A DNA stretch of 64,000 bases from contig MU831844.1 in assembly GCA_029204225.1 (NCBI GenBank), forward strand, positions 36,960 to 100,959. Direction: 5' to 3'. The DNA is from Diphasiastrum complanatum (Eukaryota > Streptophyta > Lycopodiopsida > Lycopodiales > Lycopodiaceae). The number at the start of each line of letters is the position of its first letter. The stretch's first letter is position 1. The position numbers and the translations under genes are program-made. The notes under the pieces are model-generated. The model worked only from the letters and a program-made list of their open reading frames with translations, had not been told where the DNA came from and made no database searches. This document shows positions 38,280 to 48,974 of this stretch, one piece after another.

Positions 38280-39729
38280 GTGCAACAAGAGGCAGAACCG
38301 GAACCAACACCAATGGATCCAATGGGCCAACCTGTACCTGTCGCAGCCTTGCATGCAGTTTGGAGAGCACCACGAATGGAGATACCAAAATACGACGGAT
38401 CCTTAGATCCCATCCGATTCCTCCAGATCTACGAGCAAGCTTGTGAAATCTACAACGAACGGACACCTGCGGAGAAGCTGATGCTATTCCCTATGTCCTT
38501 ACTTGCAGTGGCTCAAGATTGGTTTTTCAACCTGTCAGAGGAAGAGAAATCCACCTAGGAACGGTTAAAGCAGCTCTCATTACGCGTTTTAAACCAAGAA
38601 AGTTCTTGAAAGACTCGTTTCTCTTGCTAAGCAAAGTCAAGATGAGAAAACGAGAAAGGGTCCAGGATTATATTGAACGGGTCAAACATCTACGATCCGA
38701 GTGCAATGTAGCCCTGACTCCTGATCATGCGGTGATCATGTGGTTCCTAGCCGGGTTACCACGAAGTATCAGAAGAGAACTGAAAAGACGGGAGCAGTAC
38801 GCTACTCTACAAGAAGCTATGGAAGATGCCATCAGGGAAGAGACGAGGGATCTGACAACGAATATCCTTCCACCCACACTCCTACTCCCTCGATCGCATC
38901 ATCATCATCAAACGCATCCGCTCTATCCACAGAACTGTTGTTGGAGCAAATGACAAAATTACACAAACAGCAGATGGAGCAACTTACGATGCAGTTTGAC
39001 CAGAAATTGAAGGCCTTACAAGGAAAAGTAGCAATAACTCCACATCAACCGGAACCAACCTAGCTGCAGTATCCTCAACGAGAAAATGTATGGTGTTCAA
39101 TATGCACGCAAAACCATACAGCAAACGAGTGTCCAGTCCTAAAGCAAAATCTGAGACTCACACATAGATTCTGCCATCTGTGCAATGCAACATCGCACGA
39201 TACGACATTTTGCCCGTTTAACCCCAGGGTTGTTCAACAGAAGAGAAGTCCCTATCAGACTTCTTAAGCTTATCATCAAGGGGCACCTAACGTGGCACCA
39301 AGATACGGCGCACCCAATCCACCACAACGCATGGCCTTACCTGCTCCACCAGGGCTAGCCAATCAACAAGTGGCCCATGTAAACCTGACAGCAGCAGAAC
39401 AAGAATTGCAAATGTCACCTCAACTTGAGCAGCAGCAGTGGTATGGACCAGATGAACCATTTATGGATCCTACCATAAATGAATATGTATCGGCCTATGC
39501 AGCTCAAACTCAACGTCAAGGTGGAAGAAATTACGGCTGCTATGGGTGCGGCGAGGGACACAGAATTGCAGAATGTCCCTACAAAGGACAATATACAACC
39601 TCCTACCAGGATTGTGGTTATGGACATTGTTTCAAGAATTGTCCATTTAAACTTGGAACCAGTGCACCTCTTAACCTCATTGCCATACAGCAATCAGCAG
39701 TTCCAGCAGGGATGCCATCGAAAGGATGA
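38280..39729 (+). pseudogene. gag: gag of copy 3
   Basis: The capsid core reads IPKYDGSLDPIRFLQIYE, then LFPMSLLAVAQDWFF, RFKPRKF and YIERVKHLRSEC, matching copy 1. A Gln-rich segment (MTKLHKQQMEQL) follows. Two zinc-knuckle pairs lie at about 39,090-39,215 (CSIC...H...C, CHLC...H...C) and 39,535-39,650 (CYGCGEGHRIAEC, then a degraded DCGYGHCFKNC). The first-pair/second-pair layout is the same as in copy 1, so it is ancestral to both families. Confidence 0.85.
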
Positions 39730-40007
39730 CACGACTACGCTCTTGTGTTAGTTGTTACACGAGCACAGAAGAGAAAGGAAGTGGCTCCCTCACCACCACC
39801 ATCGGTCACTGATGACCAACCCTCAACTTCAGCGCCATATCCAAATGTGAGGGAAGGGAGAAGACAGTACCAGAAAAAAGACACTGGGTACAAAAAGCAC
39901 AAGAGGAGGAAAAAGAGCAAGAACGAAACAATTCCACAGAACCTCCAGTCGACGTCGAACGGGATCCGCAACCGGGCTCACCACTGCGCACTGATCAGAA
40001 TGATCGG

Positions 40008-41366
40008 TTGCACCAACATGAACCACCTTTTCACATGGTGGAGCCTGAGGAACCACGCACTGAAAGGCTCACACTCTTGCTATCAAGCCACGTTAGTTTA
40101 CCACTCGAAGAATTACTGCTGATTGCACCACAAACGAAAAGCCTTTTAGCTGAATGGGCCAAGGCGGATGAGGAGCCAGTAGCGCCTGAGCCCATCTATT
40201 GTGCGGGCTATGATGAAACAAGTAACGTCCTCCACATTGGAGCAGCATGGGAAAGTGAGGAACACAACATCACTTTGCCAATCAAACACAAGAGATATGA
40301 GGATGAGGCGGCAGTGGTAGATGGAGGATCAGGTGTCAATCTGATCTCCACTACCTTGTATGAAAACTGGGGATTACAAGGATTGAAGCCAGCCAGATTC
40401 GCCATCAAGCTAGCAGATCAATCCTGTGTGAAACCAAAAGGTGTAGTTGCTGATATTCCGATAAGGATAACAGGCATGCAGTATGTGATTACTTTTGTGG
40501 TCATAGATATACCTGAATCTCCATCTGCATATCGTATTTTACTAGGAAGACCATGGTTGAGGGCTGCACAAGTAGTACACAACTGGGGTACAGGGAAACT
40601 CACCTTCGAGAATAGAGAACAGGCTGTAAAGGTAGATCCAACCACATGGGCGGTGATACCTATTGCACCCAAAGCTGATGACGGATCATTCACGACAGAT
40701 CATACGATTGACCGCCCAATGCTAGCCAAGGGAGGTCACTATCATTCAGAGGCGGATGTCGTGAGATGGACAAATGCATTAGCAACTATTGACTACCAGG
40801 CATGTCAATATGAATCAGATCCAGAACCGAGTACATCTTCACCCAAATGTTACACTATGGACACACCAATCACATTTGGAGTGAATATGATAAACGTAGC
40901 ATGGCTGTTAGTGGAGCCGATTGAGAACCCAGTGGACGATGATCTAGTCCCTTGGCAACATGCTCTAACTTATGATAAGGAGATTGAGCTGATTGATGAA
41001 CAAGTCCTACACCACATGGATCCAGATCGTTATAGAACCAAGAAGGTACCAGCTCAACCACCACAAAGGTCTGCTATGGCGAAAGTCTCAAGGATCGAAC
41101 CACCCAAGACACCTACGAATAAGAAGAATCAGTTGAAGCAACACTACAACCAGGTGATCCAATGGAGTGACCTACCCAAAGAGGCAATAGCTACAATAGA
41201 CGTTGATATTCGCAACTATGAGACGAATGTCACAATAGTTCCAAAGAAAGACAACAAGGATGAACCCATCAAAATGACAAAAAAGGGCAATAAGAAGGTG
41301 TTGGATTCCTTGGAAGTCAATCAAGTTGGACTCAGATACAGCGTCATCTTCTACGTAGGTGACTAA
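40008..41366 (+). pseudogene. protease and linker of copy 3 (open, 452 codons)
   Basis: The active-site region is AVVDGGSGVNLIS near 40,313, followed by FAIKLADQS, VITFVVIDIPE and AYRILLGRPWLRAAQVVHNWGTGKLTFENRE. The D-G-G triplet agrees with copies 1 and 2. A long polar linker without known domain (HHMDPDRYRTKKVPAQPP) leads toward reverse transcriptase. The frame ends at 41,366, before reverse transcriptase, which in the family follows in the same polyprotein. Confidence 0.8.
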
Positions 41367-41599
41367 AAATAAAAAAATGACCAGTTGGGCCAAGATCAAT
41401 ATGCTGAAAGAGGAATCTCGACGAGCTCCAGTTCATGAGATGTCTGATACTTTCAAGAATTATACATTGGACGACGTGATAATCATGATGCCGCAAGCCC
41501 AACGAGAACCTGATCAAAGTTAGGCACCAGCAGAACAAGTCTTCGAGGGACCTGCACGAACACAGCCGATGAATCTTGCGGAACCAGGAGAAGAAGAAA

Positions 41600-43000
41600 T
41601 GATAGTGCATGCAGTTCAAGAGACTACGGTCCTTGTTGGTGAAATATAAAGACTGTTTTGTCTGGAGCTATAGTGATCTAAAGGGCATTCCGCCAACAGT
41701 AGTCCAGCACACCATACCTTTGGTGGATGGAGCACTCCCCAAGGTAAGTCGTTACTACCACTGCAACCCGAATCATACAGAACTGGTCAAGCAAGAGTTG
41801 CAAAAACTTATGGATGCAGATTTCATTTACGAAATCGAGCACACGGAATGGGTATCGCCGATAGAAGAATGGCAAAATGCGTATATGTGTGAATCTGAAG
41901 GCACTTAATGCAGTCACCAAGAAAGACCATTTTTCTCTACCATTTACAAAAAGTTTCCTCAATAGAGTAGCTGGTGACGAAGCCTACAGTTTTTTGGACG
42001 GCTTCAACGGTTACAACCAGGTGAAAATAGCCCCCCAGGACCATCACAAGACAGCATTCGCCACGGAATGAGGAACTTATGCCTATAAAGTGATGCCATT
42101 TGGACTTTGCAATGCCCCAAGCACTTTCCAGTGAGTCATGTAGGCGGCATTCAAAGACTATTTGTAAGAATTTTTGGAAATTTTCTTGGACGATCTGTGC
42201 GTGCATGGACCAGATTCAGAACACTTATCCAATTTGAAAAAGGTGCTACAAAAATGTCGCGAATACTAGATCTCCCTGAATCCAGAAAAATGTCAATTCT
42301 GGTTGACACATGGCTTGATACTCAGCCATATAGTGTCAAGACACGGGATCGCCACAGATCTATCAAAGATCAAGATCATTGTTGATCTACCACCACCGGG
42401 GACGATCCGCGAGGTCTACATTTTCATGGGTCATGCTAACTATTAATGGATCTTCATTCTCGATTTTGCGGAATTAGCCAGACCAATTTACAAGTTCTTA
42501 ACGGATCCACATTGAGATGAGAAAGCTCTAAAGGCTTTCCAGAATATTAAGGATGCATTGGTCTCAGCACCAATCCTACGACCACCCAATTGGTCCATTG
42601 AGTTCCACGTGCATACGGACGCATCGAAGTATGCAGTTGGAGCAGTCTTAACCTAGCCAGGTGAACACAAAACGGATTTTTCAATCCGATTTACAAGCCG
42701 ACAGCTCAGTGATACCGAAATGAATTATTCAACCACAGAACGAGAAGCACTGGCAATGATCTATGCGGTTAAGAAGTTTCGACACTATTTGATGGCCACT
42801 CATTTTGCTTTTTATATGGACCATCAACCCTTGCCATATCTCACTAATAAAACTTGCAACATCAGGAGAATCACCAGATGGCTCCTGTTGTTGTTGGAAT
42901 TTGATTTTCAGATAGTAGTTCGCAAGGGAAAACAACACTACATGGCAGATCATGTGTCACGAATCAAGGGAAAGGAGATTGCAACCCAACCCGACGATGA
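41600..43000 (+). pseudogene. reverse transcriptase and RNase H of copy 3, many stops
   Basis: Blocks recognisable across frames are HTIPLVDGALPK, MDADFIYEIEHTEW, FLDGFNGYNQVKIAP and KVMPFGLCNAPSTF. They are followed by FLDDL (catalytic, with Phe in place of Tyr), HTDASKYAVGAVL, TTEREALAMIYAV and ADHVSRI. A short deletion after WVSPI removes the VPKKN block. Stops are dense between 42,069 and 42,660. Confidence 0.85.
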
Positions 43001-43119
43001 GCTGGCAGATGCTGCCTTATTTTACGTAGATACGGTACTAGAATGGGCTGCCGACATTGTCGAATATCTAATGCGGGGCCAACCAGACAAATCACTACCA
43101 AAGGTGGAACAGCAGGAAA

Positions 43120-44292
43120 TTGATCTTGAAAGCTAGACCTTATCAGCTGATTGCCGGCCACTTGTACCGAAGAGGTCCAGACGGAATTCTTCGGCGGTGT
43201 ATTCTTCCTCATGAGACCACCCAGATCATTTCGCTTTCACATAAAGGCATGGGTGGAGGTCATTTTGCATCTGACATTACAGTTCGCAAGATCCTGCAAT
43301 CAGGATGTTGGTGGCCAACGATTCATAAAGACACAGAGGAATACTTGAAAAAGTGCGATGTGTGCCAAAGGGCAAGAAGACCAACGAGATTGAACTATGA
43401 TCTACTGCACCTAGTCTTAGCCCAAGCACCGTTCGAAAAATGGGGATTGGACTATATTGGTCCAATTCACCCTGCAGCAAGGAGTTCCCAGGTTCGATAC
43501 ATAATCGTAGCCACAGACTACCTCACCAAATGGGTCGAAGCCAAGGCAGTACGAGTAGCAGACGCTAGGACCACTGCCAAGTTCCTTTATGAAATTATCA
43601 TTGTGCGCTTCGGTTGTCCGGTGGAACTAGTCAATGATCGCGGAAACCATTTCATCAACGAGACCATCAAGGTCCTGTTGGAGGAATTTTTTGTGATCCA
43701 CAGAACCAGTACGCCTTATTATCCTTGTGGTAATGGGCAAGCAGAATCATCCAATAAGATCCTGTGTAGCATGCTCATGAAAACAGTTGAAGCTAGCAGA
43801 TCAGATTGGAAACACAAGTTGCATGCTGCACTATGGGAGTTCAGGACAACATATAAAGAGAGCACCGATCAAACACCCTTCCAATTGGTATATGGTCAGG
43901 ATGCTGTGATGCCAATAGAGTTTTTAGTTCTATCATTAAGGATTGCCACCACGCAACGTCTTAATGAGTCCAAATCTCTACAGCTGCGCCATGAAGCTCT
44001 GCATAAACTCTGTGAAACATGCTTACTAGTTGTGCATGCACTGGCAGCGGAAAAGGAAAGACGCAAGGTTTGGCATGATCGCAGATTACAAAAGAAGGAT
44101 CTTCGTTCAGGAGATCTGGTCCTGATGTATAAAACCAAGGCGATCAAGGGAAAGTTAAAATTCAGGGGCGAAGGTCCTTATAGGATCAAGGAAATTCTTA
44201 ATCATGGGGCCGTGAATTTAGAACTTGATGGGATGCCCTTCGACACACCCATCAATGGTAGCCGGTTGCACAAGTACTGGCCACCACAGTAA
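43120..44292 (+). CDS. integrase of copy 3, intact open frame (390 codons)
   Basis: This is the only full-length element domain that is still open. It has the HKGMGGGH...CDVC zinc finger, the catalytic Asp in WGLDYIGP and the second Asp in LVNDRGNHF. The Glu lies in NGQAESSNK, followed by the C-terminal region KVWHDRRLQKKDLRSGDL and a natural end near LHKYWPPQ. No chromodomain follows. It would have been released from a polyprotein, so the first residues (ILKARPYQLIAGHLYRRG) are not a real start; the open frame starts at a non-ATG codon just after a break near 43,115. It is not expected to be expressed alone. Confidence 0.8.
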   Translation: MILKARPYQLIAGHLYRRGPDGILRRCILPHETTQIISLSHKGMGGGHFASDITVRKILQSGCWWPTIHKDTEEYLKKCDVCQRARRPTRLNYDLLHLVLAQAPFEKWGLDYIGPIHPAARSSQVRYIIVATDYLTKWVEAKAVRVADARTTAKFLYEIIIVRFGCPVELVNDRGNHFINETIKVLLEEFFVIHRTSTPYYPCGNGQAESSNKILCSMLMKTVEASRSDWKHKLHAALWEFRTTYKESTDQTPFQLVYGQDAVMPIEFLVLSLRIATTQRLNESKSLQLRHEALHKLCETCLLVVHALAAEKERRKVWHDRRLQKKDLRSGDLVLMYKTKAIKGKLKFRGEGPYRIKEILNHGAVNLELDGMPFDTPINGSRLHKYWPPQ

Positions 44293-45365
44293 GACAGATC
44301 CAGATTAGGGGTGGCACGTTACAAAAAGCTTATCTGCTCAGCCATTACCGCTAGATCTAAGGAGATCCAGCCAAATCAAGCTAAATCCATCAAGATTTAG
44401 CCAGATCTGGCAGGATCGGAGAAATCCATTAGAATCCAAGGAGGATCCAGATCTTGATAGGGTCAAAAAGGAAGCAGATCATCAGACTGACTGAGGGATC
44501 TACTACCAAGAATTATCAGAACTTCTAGAGCACTACCAACAGTCAGATCAAGCCTGGATGAAGCTGATTACTAGTTTACAAAAGTTATCAGAAAATCTTG
44601 AGATCTCGTCAAAAAACACTCTGAAGGAGCACTTTTTTCATGATTTTTTGAGATCCCCTGGGAGATAGCTCTTGAAAATTGGACAGTCACCAGATTTGAC
44701 CTAGATCTGCGAGAGTTCTTGATGGAGGAATCATCATTTTTTTGTGTATGTGAGAGTTCTCAAAAGCAGAATACTCAGAACTCTCATAGAGCATCAAGAT
44801 CAACTTACCAACTCTCGCAAGTGCCTAAATGGAATCAGAGCAGTGAAATTAGCCTGCCTACATGGTCTGATCTTGAAAATCCAATCACAGGAACAAGTTG
44901 TGCGAGAGATCACTTCCTGTGAGAGTTGAACCCTCGCAGACAACCTGAACCCTCGCAGAACCTTCGCATAGCAGTCAAATCACCTTCTGAACTCTCGCAG
45001 ACTTCTCTGAGGCCTTAGAATTTTGTGAAGAAGGTGCCTGCCAAAATTTGGGTGGAACTGAACAAGGAAAAGTGAATTTCACCTAATACGCACTCTAAAT
45101 TCCACTATATAAGTGCTGAATTCGAGTCATTTGTCACCTTTGCTAGCGAAGCTCTACCAAAATTTCCACTGAAAATACCAAGTTCTTTGTTTTCAACCAA
45201 ACTTCCTACTAGCTGTCATCTGCACATATCAAACACCGATCTACACTCTAAACTACAATCATTGTCATCCAACACTCACTATTCTCAGTTTTCTATTGTT
45301 TCCTTCCATTTTTCACCGTTTTCTACTTTTCTGACTTTTTTCGACCACTAATCATCATTGCTAAC
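44293..45365 (+). other. non-coding spacer of copy 3 with CTCTCGCAGA motif
   Basis: At least eight occurrences of the copy 3 motif lie between 44,700 and 45,005, in both orientations, for example near 44,703, 44,750, 44,780, 44,810, 44,922, 44,935, 44,950 and 44,990. The one near 44,950 reads GAACCTTCGCATAG, which is close to the motif of copies 1 and 2. Before it, 44,300-44,500 has many repeats of short words such as agatccag. A TATAAG-like box sits near 45,105, upstream of ORF3. Confidence 0.65.
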
Positions 45366-46333
45366 ATGGCCTCTTCATCCTCTAAAGACTCTGGCACCAA
45401 ACAGGTGATCCCGCGTGACAACTCCGAGGCCACACAGATTTGGCCTCTACCCTCTGACACTTTGATCCGAACATGGCTGTAGGCACTTGGCGTTCTTCCA
45501 TTCTGAGATTAACATGGGCCTCGCTCTTCACACTTACGCCACCTGGGATGAGGACAAGGCTCGTTTCCACTTCCTGTACCAAGGTACCACGTACAAGGTC
45601 AAGAATAACGCCGACTCGATGATCACCATTGGCATTATGTCCGGTGATCGTCAACTCATCTCCCATCGCCACGCCAAAGCTCTGATCAAACCATTCGTCA
45701 CCCAAACCACACCAGAAATTCTCATCCAGACTAACAATGGGTACTTGATAGAAGCTATCACAAAACCCGTCATTCAGACAGTTGCGCATCTGTTGAATAA
45801 CTTTCTGGTTATTTCAACATTTCGTAAGGACAGAATCCAGTCTACGCTACTGAGTCAGATAGTGAAATCCTTTCTGGAATTCCCTAACCCCTCTGTTGTG
45901 CCATACGACTGGCATAGCTTCCTTATTCGAGAACTAACAAACTCCATCAAACCCAACAACCGTGAGCGAATCGCAGCAGGCCCCCTGTTGTGTAACTTTT
46001 CCTGTGCACTTCTTGAGGTGAAAGTGCGCGCTTTCCAATGCTCATCCCTCCTATCTACCCTTGTGCCACATACTAACCTTTACCCACCATCTCTACCTCA
46101 TCCCAAACTGCAGTCATTAACACAACAACAAACGAATGTGTGGCGTTGCCTCTACATCCACATCTCCACCTGTTATCCGACGACGTGTTGTAGCATCACC
46201 AGATCAGGCTAACCCTACCGCCCCAGATGGCATCAGGATAAATGAAAACCTGATCGAGGACAATGACGACAGAATTCCACAAGTCGTCGGGGCCGATACA
46301 ACACAAGCCCCTGCCAGTGCCAGTGTTGTGTAG
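45366..46333 (+). pseudogene. ORF3 of copy 3, N-terminal part only
   Basis: It starts MASSSSKDSGTKQVIPRD and is stopped by TAG at 45,480, which lies next to a frameshift. It then runs open for 241 codons with FHSEINMGLALHTYATWDEDK, YQGTTYKVKNN, GYLIEAITKPV, LLNNFLVISTFRKDRIQS and WHSFLIREL. These align with the N-terminal domain of ORF3 in copy 2 (GYLLEAITEPS, NSFLMVGNLRKDRITS, WFKTISGEL). After about 46,030 the frame shifts into a Ser/Pro-rich linker that ends at the TAG at 46,331. The coiled coil and C-terminal domain are absent. Confidence 0.7.
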
Positions 46334-48258
46334 GCTAAAAATGGTGCTTATGAATACAAAGGTATCCACAATGCTGAAAACACAATATAACTTCTCTATT
46401 GGAATTTGATAGAGAATATCCACACAATCATACACTAGTTGTAGATGCATAAGCCTTGACACTAGGGAGCGGGAGAGCTCAATTGCCCTCTAGTGAATGG
46501 GAGGAGGTCAATTATGATGAGCATGAGATATCCATGGAATGAGAGTGACCAAGACATAGTAAAGCTTTAGATCATTCAACACAAAAACCAATTGTAAAGA
46601 TCTAGGAAAGCATACATATCATCATTGTCAAAAGAGACAACAAAGAAGTGAAAAGTCATTTAGGAGCTCATTTGGATGAGAAACAAGTTGAAGATATGAG
46701 TGGATAAATGTAAAAACTCAAATAGGAGCCCATTTGGATGAGAAACAAATTGAAGATATTGAATAGTCAAATAGGAGCCCATTTGGATGAGAACAAGTTG
46801 AAGATATGAGTGGACACATATTTCAAGACAATAAGGTGTTGTTCCATCCAATTTTCTTTTGTATTATGTGAAAAGTTCTTAATCTATGGCTAAGTATTTT
46901 AAGGGAAAAAAAGACAATGTAGTGGTTGCAAGGTCATACGAGGACTTTCAAGGAGTGCAATCATATTTAGAGATATATAGCATTACCCTTCAGGAAACAA
47001 AAAAAAAATCATCTCATCATCTAGTTGGGCAAGTGTATGCATAAATAATGAACACGAGGATATTCCTTGTAGATATGATGATATGGCATTTAGTTTGGCC
47101 TTCACGCATGAATTGCACTATTTCTTTTAAGTTGTCAAAATGACATCCAAGTGTAGACATCAATAGAGACATGAAAAAACCTGAAACATAATAAAGTCCT
47201 TCTTAGTTGGTGACTCGAATTGTGTCCACATAGGCATAGACTTGAAGCATGTATCCTGGTAGCAGTGCAAGTATATGTTTATTTGGAGTCTTGTGCTCCT
47301 TGGCTAGGCCTTACCTTTTGATGTACAATAGGTGTTGTACATAATGAAGCTAGTTGAATGAGCTATATTAGGATTCTTTAGCTTGGAATCATGGTTATAT
47401 TTTGAAGTGTGAATAAGAGTGAGGGCTTCTATGTGTGGTCAATTTGTAATTTGTCAAGAGGTGTTTTTGGCGGTTTCAACTCAAGAGACATCTTTCAAGT
47501 AAGATTTTGTATTCTCATGTATATTTCCAATTCGATTTATTGAGTTTGAGGTTGAGAGTTACACCTTGTTTTGGATTGTTGATTAAAGTCCCAAGGTTGA
47601 AATTTGCAAAATTTTTGCTAGCATAAAAAAGGTTAACTTCATGTAAAAATGAAATTTGGTGCTTTTAATGCTAATACTGAAGGCTAGATTAGATTCAACC
47701 ATCATTGAAAGGCAACATGCTTGAAACACAAAAATAGATGACCATCAATGTTAATAGTTAGATTCAACAATGACCTTTACTCCAATGATTGCAACTATGA
47801 CTTAACTCTTGCTTTGAAAGGCAGGGCTAGTTTTTTCTAAAATTGAGTTGGAACTGGCCCACGTGGTTGAATCACGACCGTTGTTTGAGTTTACATTTGA
47901 ACCCTTGTGCTCCTTTTTTGGCTTGGCCTAACTATGTGATGCAAAGCGTACATGTACATCACAAGAGAATTGATTGAATTAGTTATTGTAGTTACAAAAA
48001 AATGTTAATAGATTAAGTTGAGTTTGGTGTGAGGAGGCTCAAACCTCGTCCTAGATGCCATTGACATCTTGGGGCCATGTGCTCTATGTTTAGGCTCCAC
48101 TTATTACTTGACGTACATCGATACATAAAAGATGAAAGTACAAAGAATTCATAGGACAAGGTCAAAAAGGGGGCCTCGAAAGGGAAGGGGGGATGTAACA
48201 AGCAATTCCATCGTGTCACCTCAAATCTACAAGATTGGATTGTGAGATTGAGGACCCC
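46334..48258. other. unassigned AT-rich sequence, no gene seen
   Basis: Apart from the small tandem repeat at 46,662-46,810, no open frame or element signature is recognised. It must hold the deletion junction that removed the 3' end of copy 3 and the rest of copy 2, probably close to 46,334. Confidence 0.4.
46662..46810 (+). repeat. imperfect tandem repeat, three units
   Basis: A unit of about 40 bases, AGGAGCCCATTTGGATGAGA followed by AACAAGTTGAAGATAT, occurs at 46,662, 46,723 and 46,772, with spacing of about 61 and 49 bases. Confidence 0.75.
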
Positions 48259-48373
48259 ATTATGCTCTATAAACCAACGGGGTTGGCTTAGTTGGTTAGC
48301 TTGACATCCAAAGTTTCTTTGGTCTTAGGTTCGAGCCTCCCCCTTGGAAACCAAGAAGCATTATGCTCTATAA
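48259..48373 (+). mobile_element. tRNA-derived SINE-like insertion with 14-bp target duplication
   Basis: A perfect 14-bp direct repeat, ATTATGCTCTATAA, flanks an 87-base body (48,273-48,359). The body has a polymerase III A-box-like TTGGCTTAGTTGG near 48,283 and a B box GGTTCGAGCC near 48,328-48,337, with tRNA-like spacing. Terminal GGGG and CCCC blocks could pair like an acceptor stem. The lack of a good anticodon loop and the flanking duplication speak for a retroposed tRNA-like element rather than a working tRNA gene. It is unusually short for a SINE. It lies about 0.4 kb upstream of the CBL promoter elements. Confidence 0.65.
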
Positions 48374-48934
48374 TACTGTGCCTCTCTCAATAACTGCTTT
48401 TTGGGAAAGAATTTCACAGCATGTAAACAATCGAGGAACTTGTCGAGGCAACCTTCGAGAGCGGGGCATTATGCTGTTTACGCCGACTAAAGTGTGGGTC
48501 CCATAGCCTCAAGCTACGTACCGAGAGTTTGAGAGCACTCGCCTAGGATTCTCGTAATATACCTCTAAGCTTGGATTTCCTTCATTTTTTAAAGTTTTGG
48601 TTGCATAATGGAGTTATTGGGATGTGATTGGGGCCTCTGTAGGGAATAGGGACGTGCCACCAAACTTGCCCAGACTTACTTATGTACTCACCCTTCCGTC
48701 CTTTACTTTGCCAAGGAAGGGGTGGCACCCCCATGGGCCTCGAAGGCACCATATATTTGGATCTGCGCCACGTGTCCTTTTTGCCACTTGGAATATTCTG
48801 GATGGCTGATCTTGAAAACGTGGCAAGATCTGGAGGTCTATGATAGCATCCAACGATGGTGGGTTTGCAGATGCTCTTTGGCTCAGCGTCTTGGAGATGC
48901 GTCAGAATATAAACTAAAAAGGAAAAAGAAAGGC

Positions 48935-48936
<2 letters not shown>
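48374..48936 (+). promoter_or_regulatory. CBL gene promoter region: two ABREs and TATA box
   Basis: Two perfect ABA-responsive elements fit the consensus ACGTGKC: ACGTGTC at 48,770-48,776 (inside a CACGTG G-box) and ACGTGGC at 48,818-48,824. TATAAA lies at 48,908-48,913, 84-138 bases downstream, and the GA-rich leader begins about 24 bases after it. A third ACGT core, ACGTGCC near 48,650, does not fit the consensus. Paired ABREs near a TATA box suggest ABA or drought/salt control, which fits known stress induction of CBL1-type genes; this is inference. Confidence 0.5.

Positions 48937-48974
<38 letters not shown>

Larger units (their letters stand above)
38280..44292 (+). pseudogene. gag-pol of gypsy copy 3, broken
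   Basis: Gag occupies about 38,280-39,729, protease about 40,200-40,650, reverse transcriptase about 41,600-42,450, RNase H about 42,590-43,000 and integrase 43,120-44,292. Frameshifts near 38,560, 38,860 and 39,880 and stops near 38,556, 39,061 and 39,727 break gag. The reverse transcriptase has at least eight stops, most of them explicable as TGG to TGA or CAG/CAA to TAG/TAA changes. The protease-linker stretch 40,008-41,366 and the integrase stay open. Confidence 0.9.
36233..46333 (+). mobile_element. Ty3/gypsy retrotransposon, copy 3 (sister family, 3' end lost)
   Basis: The LTR starts at 36,233 in the middle of the pre-protease region of copy 2, so copy 3 is nested in copy 2. Its proteins are clearly related to those of copies 1 and 2, but the LTR and non-coding parts are not, so it is a sister family. 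The order is LTR, primer-binding site, motif-rich leader, gag, protease, reverse transcriptase, RNase H, integrase, motif-rich spacer, ORF3 start. ORF3 homology ends at 46,333. The coiled coil, C-terminal domain, 3' LTR and the other half of copy 2 are missing, implying a later deletion. Confidence 0.9.
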
